From assembly GCF_040546765.1 (NCBI RefSeq), contig NZ_JBEPOK010000001.1:620001-684000 (forward strand): 64,000 nt of DNA. Direction: 5' to 3'. The translations under genes were made by a program, and so were the position numbers. The stretch is from Arthrobacter sp. OAP107. GTDB lineage: Bacteria > Actinomycetota > Actinomycetes > Actinomycetales > Micrococcaceae. Shown here piece after piece: positions 8,346 to 16,316 of this stretch. How positions within the stretch are numbered: the first letter of the stretch is position 1; every line of letters begins with the position of its first letter. The notes under the pieces were generated by a model. The model saw only the letters and a program-made list of their open reading frames with translations, was not told where the DNA came from and ran no database searches.

Positions 8346-9257
8346 TTGCCCCACCTAGCACGCCGGCTCTTTGTCCTCCCTCCCGATCTTGAAGGGGCGG
8401 CAAGAAGCTGGCTCGAACACGGCGAGCGGACTCCCCGCAAGCCCCGTTTCGCGTCTTCCGTGGTACTCCTCCGGGATTCGCCCACGGGCCTGGAAACCTG
8501 GCTCGGTTACCGTCCGGGAGAATCGCCGCTGGGCGTCGTCGCCTTTCCGGGCGGTTCCCTGGACGCGTCCGACGACGACGCCGTCGGCTGGCTGGGCCCC
8601 TCGCCCCAGCATTGGGCTGAGCAGATGGGAACGGACGACGTCGGGCTGGCCCGCCGCCACGTGGTGGGCGCAGTCCGCGAACTGTTCGAGGAGACCGGCG
8701 TGCTGCTGGCCGGCCCGGACCTGTCCTCCACCGTGGAGGCGACGTCCACTGCCGAGTGGATGAAGGCCCGGGAGGCCGTGGCGTCGCAGGAAAAGTCGTT
8801 CACCGAGGAGCTGGCCAAGCGCGGCCTGTCCCTGCGCACCGACCTGCTCAAGCCGCTCGTGAACTGGCTCAGCCCGGACTTCGCGCACCGGCGCTTCAAC
8901 ACCCGGTACTTCGCCGCCACCGTCCCCATGAACCAGCAGCCCTCCATCCTGGAGAGCAAGGGGGTCTGGGGCCGGTGGGTGTGCGCCACGAAGGCGATCG
9001 CCGAACGCGACACGACCCTCCTCGGTGACGAGGTGGGCCAGGAGAACACCGTCGGCCTCACCCTTGGCCAGCTTATGGTTCCCGGCGCGGAGATCATGCT
9101 CGAGAAAATGGCCAAGGCCAACGGCTGCATCGCCTACCTCAGCTATAAGCGCACCCCGCACGTCTACCAGCCCCGGCTCGTCGACGAAAACGGGACTCTC
9201 ATGCTCGAAGTCGAGGCAGCCAAGACAGTAGCCGGAGAACCCCAGCGCGAGCGCTAA
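8346..9257 (+). CDS. NUDIX hydrolase with an interrupted Nudix box
   Basis: A 303-residue NUDIX-family protein. The Nudix box is split: AFPGGSLD supplies the glycines, but about 40 residues intervene before AVRELFEETGVLL, which holds the metal-binding REUxEE core. Such an insertion is known in NUDT19-type coenzyme A diphosphatases. The start is a TTG at 8346 with GGGAG upstream and only 16 bp after the RidA stop; the start is therefore moderately uncertain. Likely reaction is hydrolysis of a nucleoside-diphosphate-linked compound such as CoA. It converges on crp with a shared terminator between. Confidence 0.85.
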   Translation: MPHLARRLFVLPPDLEGAARSWLEHGERTPRKPRFASSVVLLRDSPTGLETWLGYRPGESPLGVVAFPGGSLDASDDDAVGWLGPSPQHWAEQMGTDDVGLARRHVVGAVRELFEETGVLLAGPDLSSTVEATSTAEWMKAREAVASQEKSFTEELAKRGLSLRTDLLKPLVNWLSPDFAHRRFNTRYFAATVPMNQQPSILESKGVWGRWVCATKAIAERDTTLLGDEVGQENTVGLTLGQLMVPGAEIMLEKMAKANGCIAYLSYKRTPHVYQPRLVDENGTLMLEVEAAKTVAGEPQRER

Positions 9258-9345
9258 GCCGCCCCTTGTTTCCCCGAACGCTCCTCCGGTCCCGCCGTTG
9301 TAACCAACAGTGGGTGGTGAGTAGCCGGACGGCGAGTTAAAAGCG

Positions 9346-9376
9346 AAGGCCGCCCCGGACGAGCAGGGGCGGCCTT
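9346..9376. terminator. Bidirectional terminator between NUDIX gene and crp
   Basis: AAGGCCGCCCC and GGGGCGGCCTT form an 11-bp perfect stem with a 9-nt loop. On the minus strand it is followed by CGCTTTTAAC, so it should end crp; on the plus strand it follows the NUDIX gene. Confidence 0.85.
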
Positions 9377-9387
9377 TAGCGTGTGAG

Positions 9388-10065
9388 TTAGCGGGAGCGC
9401 TGGCGGAGGCGCTGCATGTCCAGGATCACGACGGCGCGTGCCTCGAGGCGCAGCCAGCCGCGCTGGACGAACTCGGCGAGAGCCTTATTGACGGTTTCGC
9501 GGGAGGCGCCGACCAGCTGGGCCAGTTCCTCCTGGGTGAGTTCGTGTGCGACGAGAACGCCGTCGGTGGCGGGACGGCCGAAGCGGTCGGCGAGGTCCAG
9601 GAGGGCCTTGGCCACGCGGCCGGGCACGTCGGAGAAGACCAGATCGGAGAGGGAGTCGTTGGTGCGGCGGAGACGGCGGGCCAGTGCCTGCAGCAGCTGG
9701 GCGGAAACCTCGGGGCGGGTCCGCAGCAGGGAGTTCAGGCTCTCGTTCTTGAGCCCGGCCAGGCGGGTCTCCGAGACGGCGGTGGCCGTGGCGGTGCGGG
9801 GGCTGGGGTCGAACAGGGCCATCTCGCCGAAGAGCTCACCCGGGCCGAGGATGGCCAGCAGGGATTCGCGGCCGTCGGGGGAGGTGCGGCCGAGCTTTAC
9901 CTTGCCGGAGACGATGAAGTAAAGCTGGTCACCCTGGTCGCCTTCGCGGAAGACGGATGCACCGCGGGACAGGTCGACCTCGGTCAGCTCGTCCGTCAGC
10001 AGGCGGAACGCGTCGTCGTCCAGCGTGGCGAAAAGGGGTGCGCGGCGCAATACCTCGATGTCCAT
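9388..10065 (-). CDS. crp: Crp/Fnr-family global regulator (Crp/GlxR type)
   Basis: A 225-residue cAMP-receptor-type regulator. The cyclic-nucleotide-binding domain contains FGEMALFDPSPRTATATA, matching the phosphate-binding cassette with Glu, Arg and Thr. A long dimer helix and a C-terminal winged helix with the recognition helix LVGASRETVNKALAEF follow. It closely resembles mycobacterial Crp (Rv3676) and corynebacterial GlxR along its whole length. The start MDIEVLRRAP is chosen over an upstream in-frame ATG because AGGAG lies six bases before it and family members begin here. Likely role: cAMP-responsive repressor/activator of carbon and respiratory genes through TGTGA-N6-TCACA sites, several of which occur in this window. 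Confidence 0.95.
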   Translation of the reverse strand: MDIEVLRRAPLFATLDDDAFRLLTDELTEVDLSRGASVFREGDQGDQLYFIVSGKVKLGRTSPDGRESLLAILGPGELFGEMALFDPSPRTATATAVSETRLAGLKNESLNSLLRTRPEVSAQLLQALARRLRRTNDSLSDLVFSDVPGRVAKALLDLADRFGRPATDGVLVAHELTQEELAQLVGASRETVNKALAEFVQRGWLRLEARAVVILDMQRLRQRSR

Positions 10066-10130
10066 GAATTCTCCTGAGTAAAAGTGTCGTCTGGGGCGCT
10101 TGTGCCATTGTTTCAGAATTTTCAACGTTC

Positions 10131-10146
10131 TGTGACGTACTTGGCA
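10131..10146 (-). promoter_or_regulatory. Weak Crp-like site upstream of crp
   Basis: The left half-site is a perfect TGTGA; after a 6-nt spacer the right half TGGCA matches TCACA at 3 of 5 positions. It lies 66 bp upstream of the crp start in the crp-marP divergent region, where autoregulation is common in this family. This is inference from a partial match. Confidence 0.3.
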
Positions 10147-10257
10147 GCTGAAACGCCCTAAAAGACGCCGTGCGACCAGCGTAGGCTCCGCGCATGCACG
10201 GCAAATTGTCAGACTTGGCCAGTAGAATCGGGGCTTAGCTGCTTTTGAGGAGACCCG

Positions 10258-11443
10258 GTGTTTGGCCTGACCGTTCTGGACCTTGCGTTGATTCTCACGC
10301 TTTTGTCCTATCTGATCTACGGCCTGCGCAACGGCTTCCTGGTGACCGTGGGCGGCCTTGCCGGATTCGCGGCTGGCGCCGTGGCCGCTTTCCTCTCGGT
10401 TCCGCTGGTCAGCGACTTTGTGGAGGACAGCGGGTGGCGCCTGACCGCCATCATCGGCACCGCAGTCCTGCTGGTGGTGCTGGGCAATGCGCTCGGCACC
10501 ATGATCGGGCGCAGCATCCGCAGTGCTGTCCGCATGCAGCCGCTCCGCGCCATGGACAGAATCATCGGCGGGGCCGTGAACCTGGCCGTGTCAGCGCTGG
10601 TCATGTCCATGCTGGCGTTCAGCATCAGCGCCCTTGGCGTGCCCTTCGTTTCGCAGCAGCTGGCTGAGTCAAAGGTGATCCGTTTCATAGACGGACTGAC
10701 GCCCAACCCGGTCAAATCCGCCATGGCGCAGCTGCGTTCGGCGGTTATCGGCGACGGCATCCCCACGCTCATCGAGGGCATCGGGCAGGACCAGCAGGTT
10801 CCGGTTCCCAACGCCAGCACGGATACTCCGGCGCTGAACAGGGCAGCCGGCTCGGTTCTGAAGATTGCCGGCACCGCGTTCCAGTGCGGGCAGAACCAGA
10901 CCGGCACCGGCTTTGTTGTATCGCCCGGCCGTGTGGTGACCAACGCGCACGTTGTGGCAGGTGTCTCGCAGCCGGTGGTGGAAGTCCCCGGCGGAGGAGC
11001 CATGCCCCGGCCGGGTGGTGTATTTCGACAGCAAGCGCGACCTCGCCGTCCTGGCCGTGGACGGACTGCCCACCGCGGCACTGCCGATGAGCTCCGACCT
11101 GCCCGCGGGTACTGCTGCGGCCTTTGCCGGCTACCCGCACGGCGGCCCCTACCAGTCCAAGCCGGCTACCGTGCAGGGAATTTCCACGGTGCTGGTGCCG
11201 GACATCTATGGCAACAACCCCGTTCCCGATGAGGTGTACAAGCTTGCCGGCGACGTCCAGCCCGGCAACTCGGGCGGCCCGCTGCTGACGACCAACGGGC
11301 AGGTGGCGGGTGTCATCTTCGCGAAGACAACGTCCAGTGCGGCCCTGGGTTACGCGATTCCGATGATCGACCTCCGCCCCGTGGCAGCAGAGGCGCCGAG
11401 CCTGTCCAGCGCCGTGTCGTCGGGACAGTGCATCCAGCAGTAG
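10258..11443 (+). pseudogene. marP: MarP-type membrane serine protease, interrupted by a single-base frameshift
   Basis: Two overlapping frames together encode a MarP/CvpA-type protease. Frame 1 (from GTG at 10258, preceded by GAGGAGACCC) gives four N-terminal membrane helices, a linker, the cysteine in FQCGQNQTGTGF and catalytic His231 in VTNAHVVAG. Frame 2 continues with GRVVYFDSKRDLAVLAV (catalytic Asp), QPGNSGGPL (catalytic Ser) and the terminal SGQC cysteine that would make the family disulfide. The switch falls at the C4 run 11005-11008: removing one C restores MPGRVVYFD, the expected family sequence, and a protein of about 394 residues. As given, frame 1 ends at 11232 without Asp or Ser. 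It is either a real mutation or a sequencing error. Confidence 0.88.
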
Positions 11444-11460
11444 GGCATCCAGCAGTAGGG
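11431..11460 (+). repeat. Perfect 15-bp tandem duplication across the marP stop codon
   Basis: CATCCAGCAGTAGGG occurs at 11431-11445 and again at 11446-11460 without any gap. The first copy carries the last codons (Ile-Gln-Gln) and TAG stop of marP; the second copy is untranslated. It looks like a replication-slippage duplication. Confidence 0.9.
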
Positions 11461-11600
11461 CTTTCTGCTCCAACATCGGATGACCGGGAAACGGTCGCCG
11501 GCGGTGGTCTGTGTCCCCCCGGGCCGTTCCACTGTTTTCCAACCTCGCGCCCATACGATCTGGATAACGAGGACTCGCGGCTCTACTGAAGAGAGGCGCC

Positions 11601-12263
11601 ATGAAAAAGACTGCACTCGGAGTACTGGCACTGGCCGGAACACTCGTCGTTCAACTCGCTGGGGCCGGACCGAGCACCGCGGCGGAGCGGCCCGCCACTG
11701 CGAAACGGCCCGTCACTACGAAAACAATGACGAGAGGCGAGGGCATAACTGCAGAATTCGACCGCACGGACGGGTGCATACAGACAACGGTCAGTATGTT
11801 CGGCAGCGTCTTCACGGTCCGCGGATCCACTACTCCGGACAAGCTGGGCGTTGTCTCTGTCACGCAGGTGAACACATGCACACTCACGACACTGATTAAC
11901 GGGTCCGGGGAGGCGAGTACCCTGAACCTGGCCGTCCCGAACGGGTTGTCCGGAGGGCGGCTGAGGATGTCCATTGAATTCACGAACTTTGCCGACCCCG
12001 AGAACCCAGTAACTTCGCCGATGACGGCAGACGTGTCCTTCCGGGCTACGGCTCGGGCGACCTCGACTTCTGAAAAGTCCAAGTCTTTTTCCGAGGGCGT
12101 CCGCTTTGTATCGTCGACGGGTACGAAGAGCCGGCCTGTCTCTGCCACCGGCACGATAACCCTTGGCACTCAAAATGTCGTTTCGCCGGATATTTCGTCG
12201 ATCTCCGCGACGGTCGGCTCCGTGGTCACCAAAGAGAAGACGGTAGCCCGGCCGGTGAAGTAG
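11601..12263 (+). CDS. Secreted protein of unknown function
   Basis: A 220-residue protein with a clear Sec signal peptide: MKK, a hydrophobic core and cleavage likely near STAAERPA. The mature part is Ser/Thr-rich with two cysteines (DGCIQTTV and VNTCTLTT) that could form a disulfide, and has predicted beta-strand character throughout. GAGAGG four bases upstream supports the ATG. No catalytic motif or family was recognised. The gene is alone on the plus strand between marP and a DUF2332 gene on the other strand. Confidence 0.75.
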   Translation: MKKTALGVLALAGTLVVQLAGAGPSTAAERPATAKRPVTTKTMTRGEGITAEFDRTDGCIQTTVSMFGSVFTVRGSTTPDKLGVVSVTQVNTCTLTTLINGSGEASTLNLAVPNGLSGGRLRMSIEFTNFADPENPVTSPMTADVSFRATARATSTSEKSKSFSEGVRFVSSTGTKSRPVSATGTITLGTQNVVSPDISSISATVGSVVTKEKTVARPVK

Positions 12264-12311
12264 CGTTCAGCAGTTCAGGCGATGCTGACAGCCGGCACCC
12301 GGATCAGCCGG

Positions 12312-13388
12312 TTACAGCCAGTCCAGGCTCTGGCCGTGCGGGCCGGTGATGGCCACCGGCCGGCCGTTGTGCAGCAGCAGGAAGTTGCCGCGGAGCCGGC
12401 CGGGGTCCATCTCCGGGACAACGGCAGAGCCGTCCTCCTGGATGATCACCGTCTCGCCCTCGTTGGACAGCCAGTGGCAACCACGGTCCTGTGCCAGAGC
12501 CTGCATGGCTGCCCGGAATCTGGCGCGCCCGTCGGCGCTGAGGTAACCCATGACTGCGCTGTGGAACACCACCAGCGCGGCATCGGCCGGCGCCTGGCCG
12601 GCCAGTGACAGCAACTGATCGTTCAGGTCGCCGGCCACCAGCAGAGGCGGATCTTCGCGCGCAACCGCGATGGCCCGGCGCAGCCGCTCGCGCCGGAATT
12701 CCTGCTCCGGCCAGATCAGCGCCTCAAGCCAGGCGACGTCGTCGGGATTCCGAACGTCCAACGGATTCAGGTCGATCCCGGCCCGCCACACCACCTCAGG
12801 CAAGCTGCCGGGCAGGGGAACCGGGCCGGCTGTCCGGCAGCGCAGGACGGGAGGCTCCGGCAGTCCCCGGGCCCCGCTCGGAGTCTCCCCGGACCCGTCC
12901 GGCAGTTCGCCGAACGGGACGGGACCCAAGCGCGTAACTGACGAGCCGTCGTCGAACTCGTAGCCGTAGCGGTCCGGGAACAGGGCGAGTCCGGCGGAGG
13001 CGCCCACCTCGATCAGTGCCAGCGGCCGGCCCTCGGCGGCCGCGATGGCCGCAAGCGAGGGAAGCAGGGTGGCGCAGCGGCCCACCTCGTTGGTCTGGGT
13101 GGCACGGGACAGTACGATGCGCGCGACCTCGTCCCAGTGCCTGTCCAGGAACTTCCGGAACTCGGGGTACGGGGAAACCCTGGCGCCCAGGAAACGGGCG
13201 GCAGCGAGCATCAGCAGCGGCTGGCGCTTGGTGTACGGCCACTCGTCGATCCGGGCAATCAGCCCGGTATCGTCGGCGATGTGCAGCGACCAGTCGGCGT
13301 AGCAGGGCGAGGAACCGGGAGCATCAACCGTGCCGAAGTGCCGGTACCACTCTGCGGTGCCGGAGCCAGCAGCCCCCGCCGCCGGCAT
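12312..13388 (-). CDS. DUF2332 domain-containing protein
   Basis: A 358-residue protein that fits the actinobacterial DUF2332 family: DEWPYTKRQPLLMLAAARFLG near the N-terminus, a glycine motif ALIEVGASAGLALF (about residues 120-133) resembling the nucleotide loop of SAM-dependent methyltransferases, and VVFHSAVMGYL later. No substrate is known. It begins two bases after the aroQ stop on the same strand, so it is probably the second gene of an aroQ unit. The GC content and codon use match its neighbours. Confidence 0.8.
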   Translation of the reverse strand: MPAAGAAGSGTAEWYRHFGTVDAPGSSPCYADWSLHIADDTGLIARIDEWPYTKRQPLLMLAAARFLGARVSPYPEFRKFLDRHWDEVARIVLSRATQTNEVGRCATLLPSLAAIAAAEGRPLALIEVGASAGLALFPDRYGYEFDDGSSVTRLGPVPFGELPDGSGETPSGARGLPEPPVLRCRTAGPVPLPGSLPEVVWRAGIDLNPLDVRNPDDVAWLEALIWPEQEFRRERLRRAIAVAREDPPLLVAGDLNDQLLSLAGQAPADAALVVFHSAVMGYLSADGRARFRAAMQALAQDRGCHWLSNEGETVIIQEDGSAVVPEMDPGRLRGNFLLLHNGRPVAITGPHGQSLDWL

Positions 13389-13390
13389 GG

Positions 13391-13867
13391 TCAGGACTTG
13401 CCTGCATTCAGGTCGGCGAGGTACTCCACGGCGAACCGGTATCCCAAAATCCCGGCTCCGGCGATCACGGCCTTGCTGATGTCCGAGAGGTAGGAGTGGT
13501 GGCGGAATTCCTCACGGGCGTGCACGTTGGTGATGTGGACTTCCACCGCGGGGAGCTGCACCGCTGAGATGGCGTCGCGGATGGCCACCGAGGTGTGGGT
13601 GTACGCGCCCGCGTTCAGCACGATGCCGATGGCCTTGCCGCGGGCGGCGTGGATGGCGTCCACCAGTGCGCCCTCATGGTTGGACTGGAAGCACTCGACG
13701 TCGAGCCCGCGTGCGGCGGCGGCGTCCTTTGCGAGCTGTTCGACGTCGGCCAGCGTGGCCGTGCCGTACTTTTCCGGCTCGCGGGTGCCGAGGAGGTTCA
13801 GGTTGGGGCCGTTGAGGACGAGGATGGTGCCGCGGCCGGCTTCGGTGGCGGTGGGGGCTTCAGTCAT
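13391..13867 (-). CDS. aroQ: Type II 3-dehydroquinate dehydratase
   Basis: A 158-residue enzyme of the shikimate pathway that dehydrates 3-dehydroquinate to 3-dehydroshikimate. The type II signature is complete: LVLNGPNLNLLGTREPEKYG with the catalytic Arg and Tyr, CFQSNHEGALVD, LNAGAYTHTSVAIRDA with the Asn-Ala-Gly-Ala-Tyr and His, and EVHITNVHAREEFRHHS. The start MTEAPTATEAG at 13867 is chosen because family members begin shortly before the VLNGPN strand; the RBS is weak. The enzyme forms a dodecamer in known members and is cytosolic. Confidence 0.96.
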   Translation of the reverse strand: MTEAPTATEAGRGTILVLNGPNLNLLGTREPEKYGTATLADVEQLAKDAAAARGLDVECFQSNHEGALVDAIHAARGKAIGIVLNAGAYTHTSVAIRDAISAVQLPAVEVHITNVHAREEFRHHSYLSDISKAVIAGAGILGYRFAVEYLADLNAGKS

Positions 13868-13938
13868 GACTGCCAATCTATCGCGTCCCCGTGCGGCTCT
13901 ATTGAGGGCAAGGGCATTCGTTACGGAAAACGTGGCGT

Positions 13939-13972
13939 CCCGCACCGCCGGCTGGAGGGCCGGCGGTGCGGG
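13939..13972 (-). terminator. Strong hairpin terminator after the alpha-galactosidase gene
   Basis: Two 14-nt arms (CCCGCACCGCCGGC and its exact complement) flank a 6-nt loop. On the minus strand the stem is followed after a short spacer by CGTTTTCCG, so it should end the carbohydrate operon before aroQ. Confidence 0.75.
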
Positions 13973-13991
13973 TAGCTGTCTGCGAGCGCTT

Positions 13992-16184
13992 CTAGAGGGC
14001 CGTGACCTTCAGCACCAGCGCATGCTCCGGGTTGATGTTGGGCATCGGGAGGCCCACCGCCGCCAGGAAGCGGCCGCTGGCTTCCGCCCCGGACGCCAGC
14101 CAGGCCGGCGGCTGGATCTGGGTGAAGGTGTGGCCGTAGTCGGCGTCCACCGGGGCCGGGAAGATGGCCTCCACCCGGTAGCGGCGTGCCGCGTCCAGCC
14201 CCGGCAGGGCCACCCGCCCCAGCAGCTCGGCGAACGAGGTGCGCGTGCTCACCAGGGCGAACAGCGCCGCCGTCGAGCCTGGAATTACGGAACCGGAACC
14301 GGCAGAACCAGCCACCACGCCGTGGAGCATCAGCGAGTCGTCGGGGACGTCGGCCCGGACCATGCGGCCACTGTGGATCAGCCCGCGGTGCTCCTTGTAC
14401 AGCGCGATGAAACGCTTGAGCTCCTCGCGCTGACGGCCCTGCACCTCCCGCACGTCCCATTCCATGCCGAAGTGGCCGAACAGCGCAGTGATGGCGCGGA
14501 AGGACAGGTCGTGGGTGCGGGCGGTGGTGTGCGAGGTGGTGGGGCCGATGTGGCCGCCCACCAGTTCGGGCGGAACCACGACGCCGGTCCACCGCTGGAT
14601 GGTCTGCCGCTCCAGGGCGTCGTTGCAGTCCGAAGCCCAGAGCCTGTCCGTGCGGTCGAGGATGCCGAGGTCCACGCGCGCCCCGCCGGAGGAACAGCTC
14701 TCAATTTCGACGCCGGGATGGGCCTTCCTGAGCTCCTCGAACAGGCGGTAGGCGGCGAGGGTCTGCTCGTGTACGGAGGAGCGTCCGGCGTGTCCGTGCT
14801 CGGTGAGGTCCCGGTTCTGGTCCCACTTGAGGTAGCTGATGTTGTTCTCGCGCAGGAGGGTGTCGATCCGGCCGAAGATGTACTGCCACGCCTCAGGGTT
14901 CACAAGGTCGATGACGTGCTGGTTGCGCCAGGCCAGCGGCAGCCGTCCGCCGTCCTTGTGCGAGGCGGCGGCCGGCCCCACGATCCAGTCCGGGTGCGCC
15001 CGGGCAACGTCCGAGTTGAGGTTGATCATCTCGGGTTCCACCCACAGGCCGAACTCCATGCCCCGGGACGTGACGGCCTTGATAAGCGGCGTCAGCCCGT
15101 CCGGCCACAGTGTCTCGTCGACGAACCAGTCGCCCAGGCCGGCGGTGTCGTCGCGGCGGCCGCGGAACCAGCCGTCGTCGAGGACGAATCGCTCCACGCC
15201 AAGGTCGGCGGCCGAGTCCGCGAGTTCGATCAGGGTGTCCAGGTTGTGGTCGAAGTAGACGGCCTCCCAGGTGTTGAGCACCACGGGGCGCGGCTTTCCG
15301 CCGCCGGCGGCCGGGAGAACGTGGTGCGGGCGCGCACGGAACCAGCTGTAAAACGCCTCGCTGATGCCGTCCAGGCCGCGGTCCGAATATGCGGCGAAGA
15401 GCTTGGGCGTGGCGTAGCGTGCGCCCGGCCCAAGAATGACCTCGGCCGGGCCCAGCAGCTCGGAGCCGCCGATCATCGTACGCCCGTCGGCGAGGGTGTC
15501 GGCGAACTGTTCGTGGTTGCCGCTCCAGGCAAGGTGCGTGGCCCAGACCTGGCCGTGGCGGTTGCCGAAACCTGCGGTGCCGGCCGCGAACAGCAGCGAG
15601 GAGTCGTGCCCGGTGCGGCCGTGCCGGCCGCTGCGGACCCAGGTGCCCTGCTGGATGGGGCGGCGCTGCGGGTGCCGTTCCCGGCACCAGCGCCCGGTCA
15701 GGTCCAAAAGTTCGACGGCGTCGGGAGACACCGGGAGGACAGCGGCCAGTTCGTCGAGCTGGAACGGCGTGGTCCCGGTGTTCGTGACGGTGTGCTGCAG
15801 TTCCAGCAGGCCTCCGCCGTGGAGGGTGAGCGTGGATTCGACGGTGATGCCGGCGTCGGCATCCTGCTGGACGACGGCGGCGGAGTTGCCGTTGACTGTG
15901 GCGCGCACGGCGCGCAGGCGAACGGAGAAATCGAGTCCGGAGACGCCGTCGGCAATCCGGTGGCCACGCAGGGCCGGCCGTCCGCGCCAGCTTGAGGACG
16001 CCTGGGGGAGCAGCCCGGCCGGGACGGTGACGTCAACTGCGGAGTTGGGGATGGCCGGCGTGAGGATGGACAGGTCCGGGAGTTCATCGCCAAGGTCGGC
16101 ACCCCAGTGGATGACCTCGGCCTCCCCGCTGTTGAAGCTGATCACCAGGCTGGTGCCGGTGGAACGGAGGTGCAGGGGATCCAT
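13992..16184 (-). CDS. Alpha-galactosidase, GH36
   Basis: A 730-residue GH36 glycosidase with the family layout: N-terminal beta-supersandwich, catalytic barrel and C-terminal beta domain. In the barrel RFVLDDGWFRGRRDD, FGLWVEPEMIN and YLKWDQNRDL are diagnostic; Asp455 of KWD is the expected nucleophile and Asp519 in WASDCND the acid/base, spaced 64 residues as in characterised members. It hydrolyses terminal alpha-1,6-galactosides such as melibiose and raffinose. No signal peptide is present, so it acts on imported oligosaccharides. It is the last gene of the SBP-permease-permease operon upstream, separated from the SBP gene by a hairpin. Confidence 0.95.
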   Translation of the reverse strand: MDPLHLRSTGTSLVISFNSGEAEVIHWGADLGDELPDLSILTPAIPNSAVDVTVPAGLLPQASSSWRGRPALRGHRIADGVSGLDFSVRLRAVRATVNGNSAAVVQQDADAGITVESTLTLHGGGLLELQHTVTNTGTTPFQLDELAAVLPVSPDAVELLDLTGRWCRERHPQRRPIQQGTWVRSGRHGRTGHDSSLLFAAGTAGFGNRHGQVWATHLAWSGNHEQFADTLADGRTMIGGSELLGPAEVILGPGARYATPKLFAAYSDRGLDGISEAFYSWFRARPHHVLPAAGGGKPRPVVLNTWEAVYFDHNLDTLIELADSAADLGVERFVLDDGWFRGRRDDTAGLGDWFVDETLWPDGLTPLIKAVTSRGMEFGLWVEPEMINLNSDVARAHPDWIVGPAAASHKDGGRLPLAWRNQHVIDLVNPEAWQYIFGRIDTLLRENNISYLKWDQNRDLTEHGHAGRSSVHEQTLAAYRLFEELRKAHPGVEIESCSSGGARVDLGILDRTDRLWASDCNDALERQTIQRWTGVVVPPELVGGHIGPTTSHTTARTHDLSFRAITALFGHFGMEWDVREVQGRQREELKRFIALYKEHRGLIHSGRMVRADVPDDSLMLHGVVAGSAGSGSVIPGSTAALFALVSTRTSFAELLGRVALPGLDAARRYRVEAIFPAPVDADYGHTFTQIQPPAWLASGAEASGRFLAAVGLPMPNINPEHALVLKVTAL

Positions 16185-16227
16185 AGGTAGGTCTCTTTCG
16201 TGAAAAGCAGATAGGTATGTGGGGTGC

Positions 16228-16266
16228 TGCGGGGCCGGGAGCGGTGTGCGCTGTTCCGGCCCCGCA
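16228..16266 (-). promoter_or_regulatory. Intercistronic hairpin between SBP and alpha-galactosidase genes
   Basis: TGCGGGGCCGG pairs with CCGGCCCCGCA (11 bp, 17-nt loop) without a following T-tract. Hairpins in this position often raise binding-protein mRNA over downstream genes by stabilising the upstream part or partially terminating. Confidence 0.6.
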
Positions 16267-16316
16267 GGATGGTGCTGTGTGGATGCCTGGACTTTGATTC
16301 TCGCCCAGTTGCGCCC

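Noticed and set aside
13527..15995. 822-codon plus-strand frame across aroQ and the alpha-galactosidase gene
   Set aside because: It has no domain and lies antisense to two genes with complete catalytic motifs.
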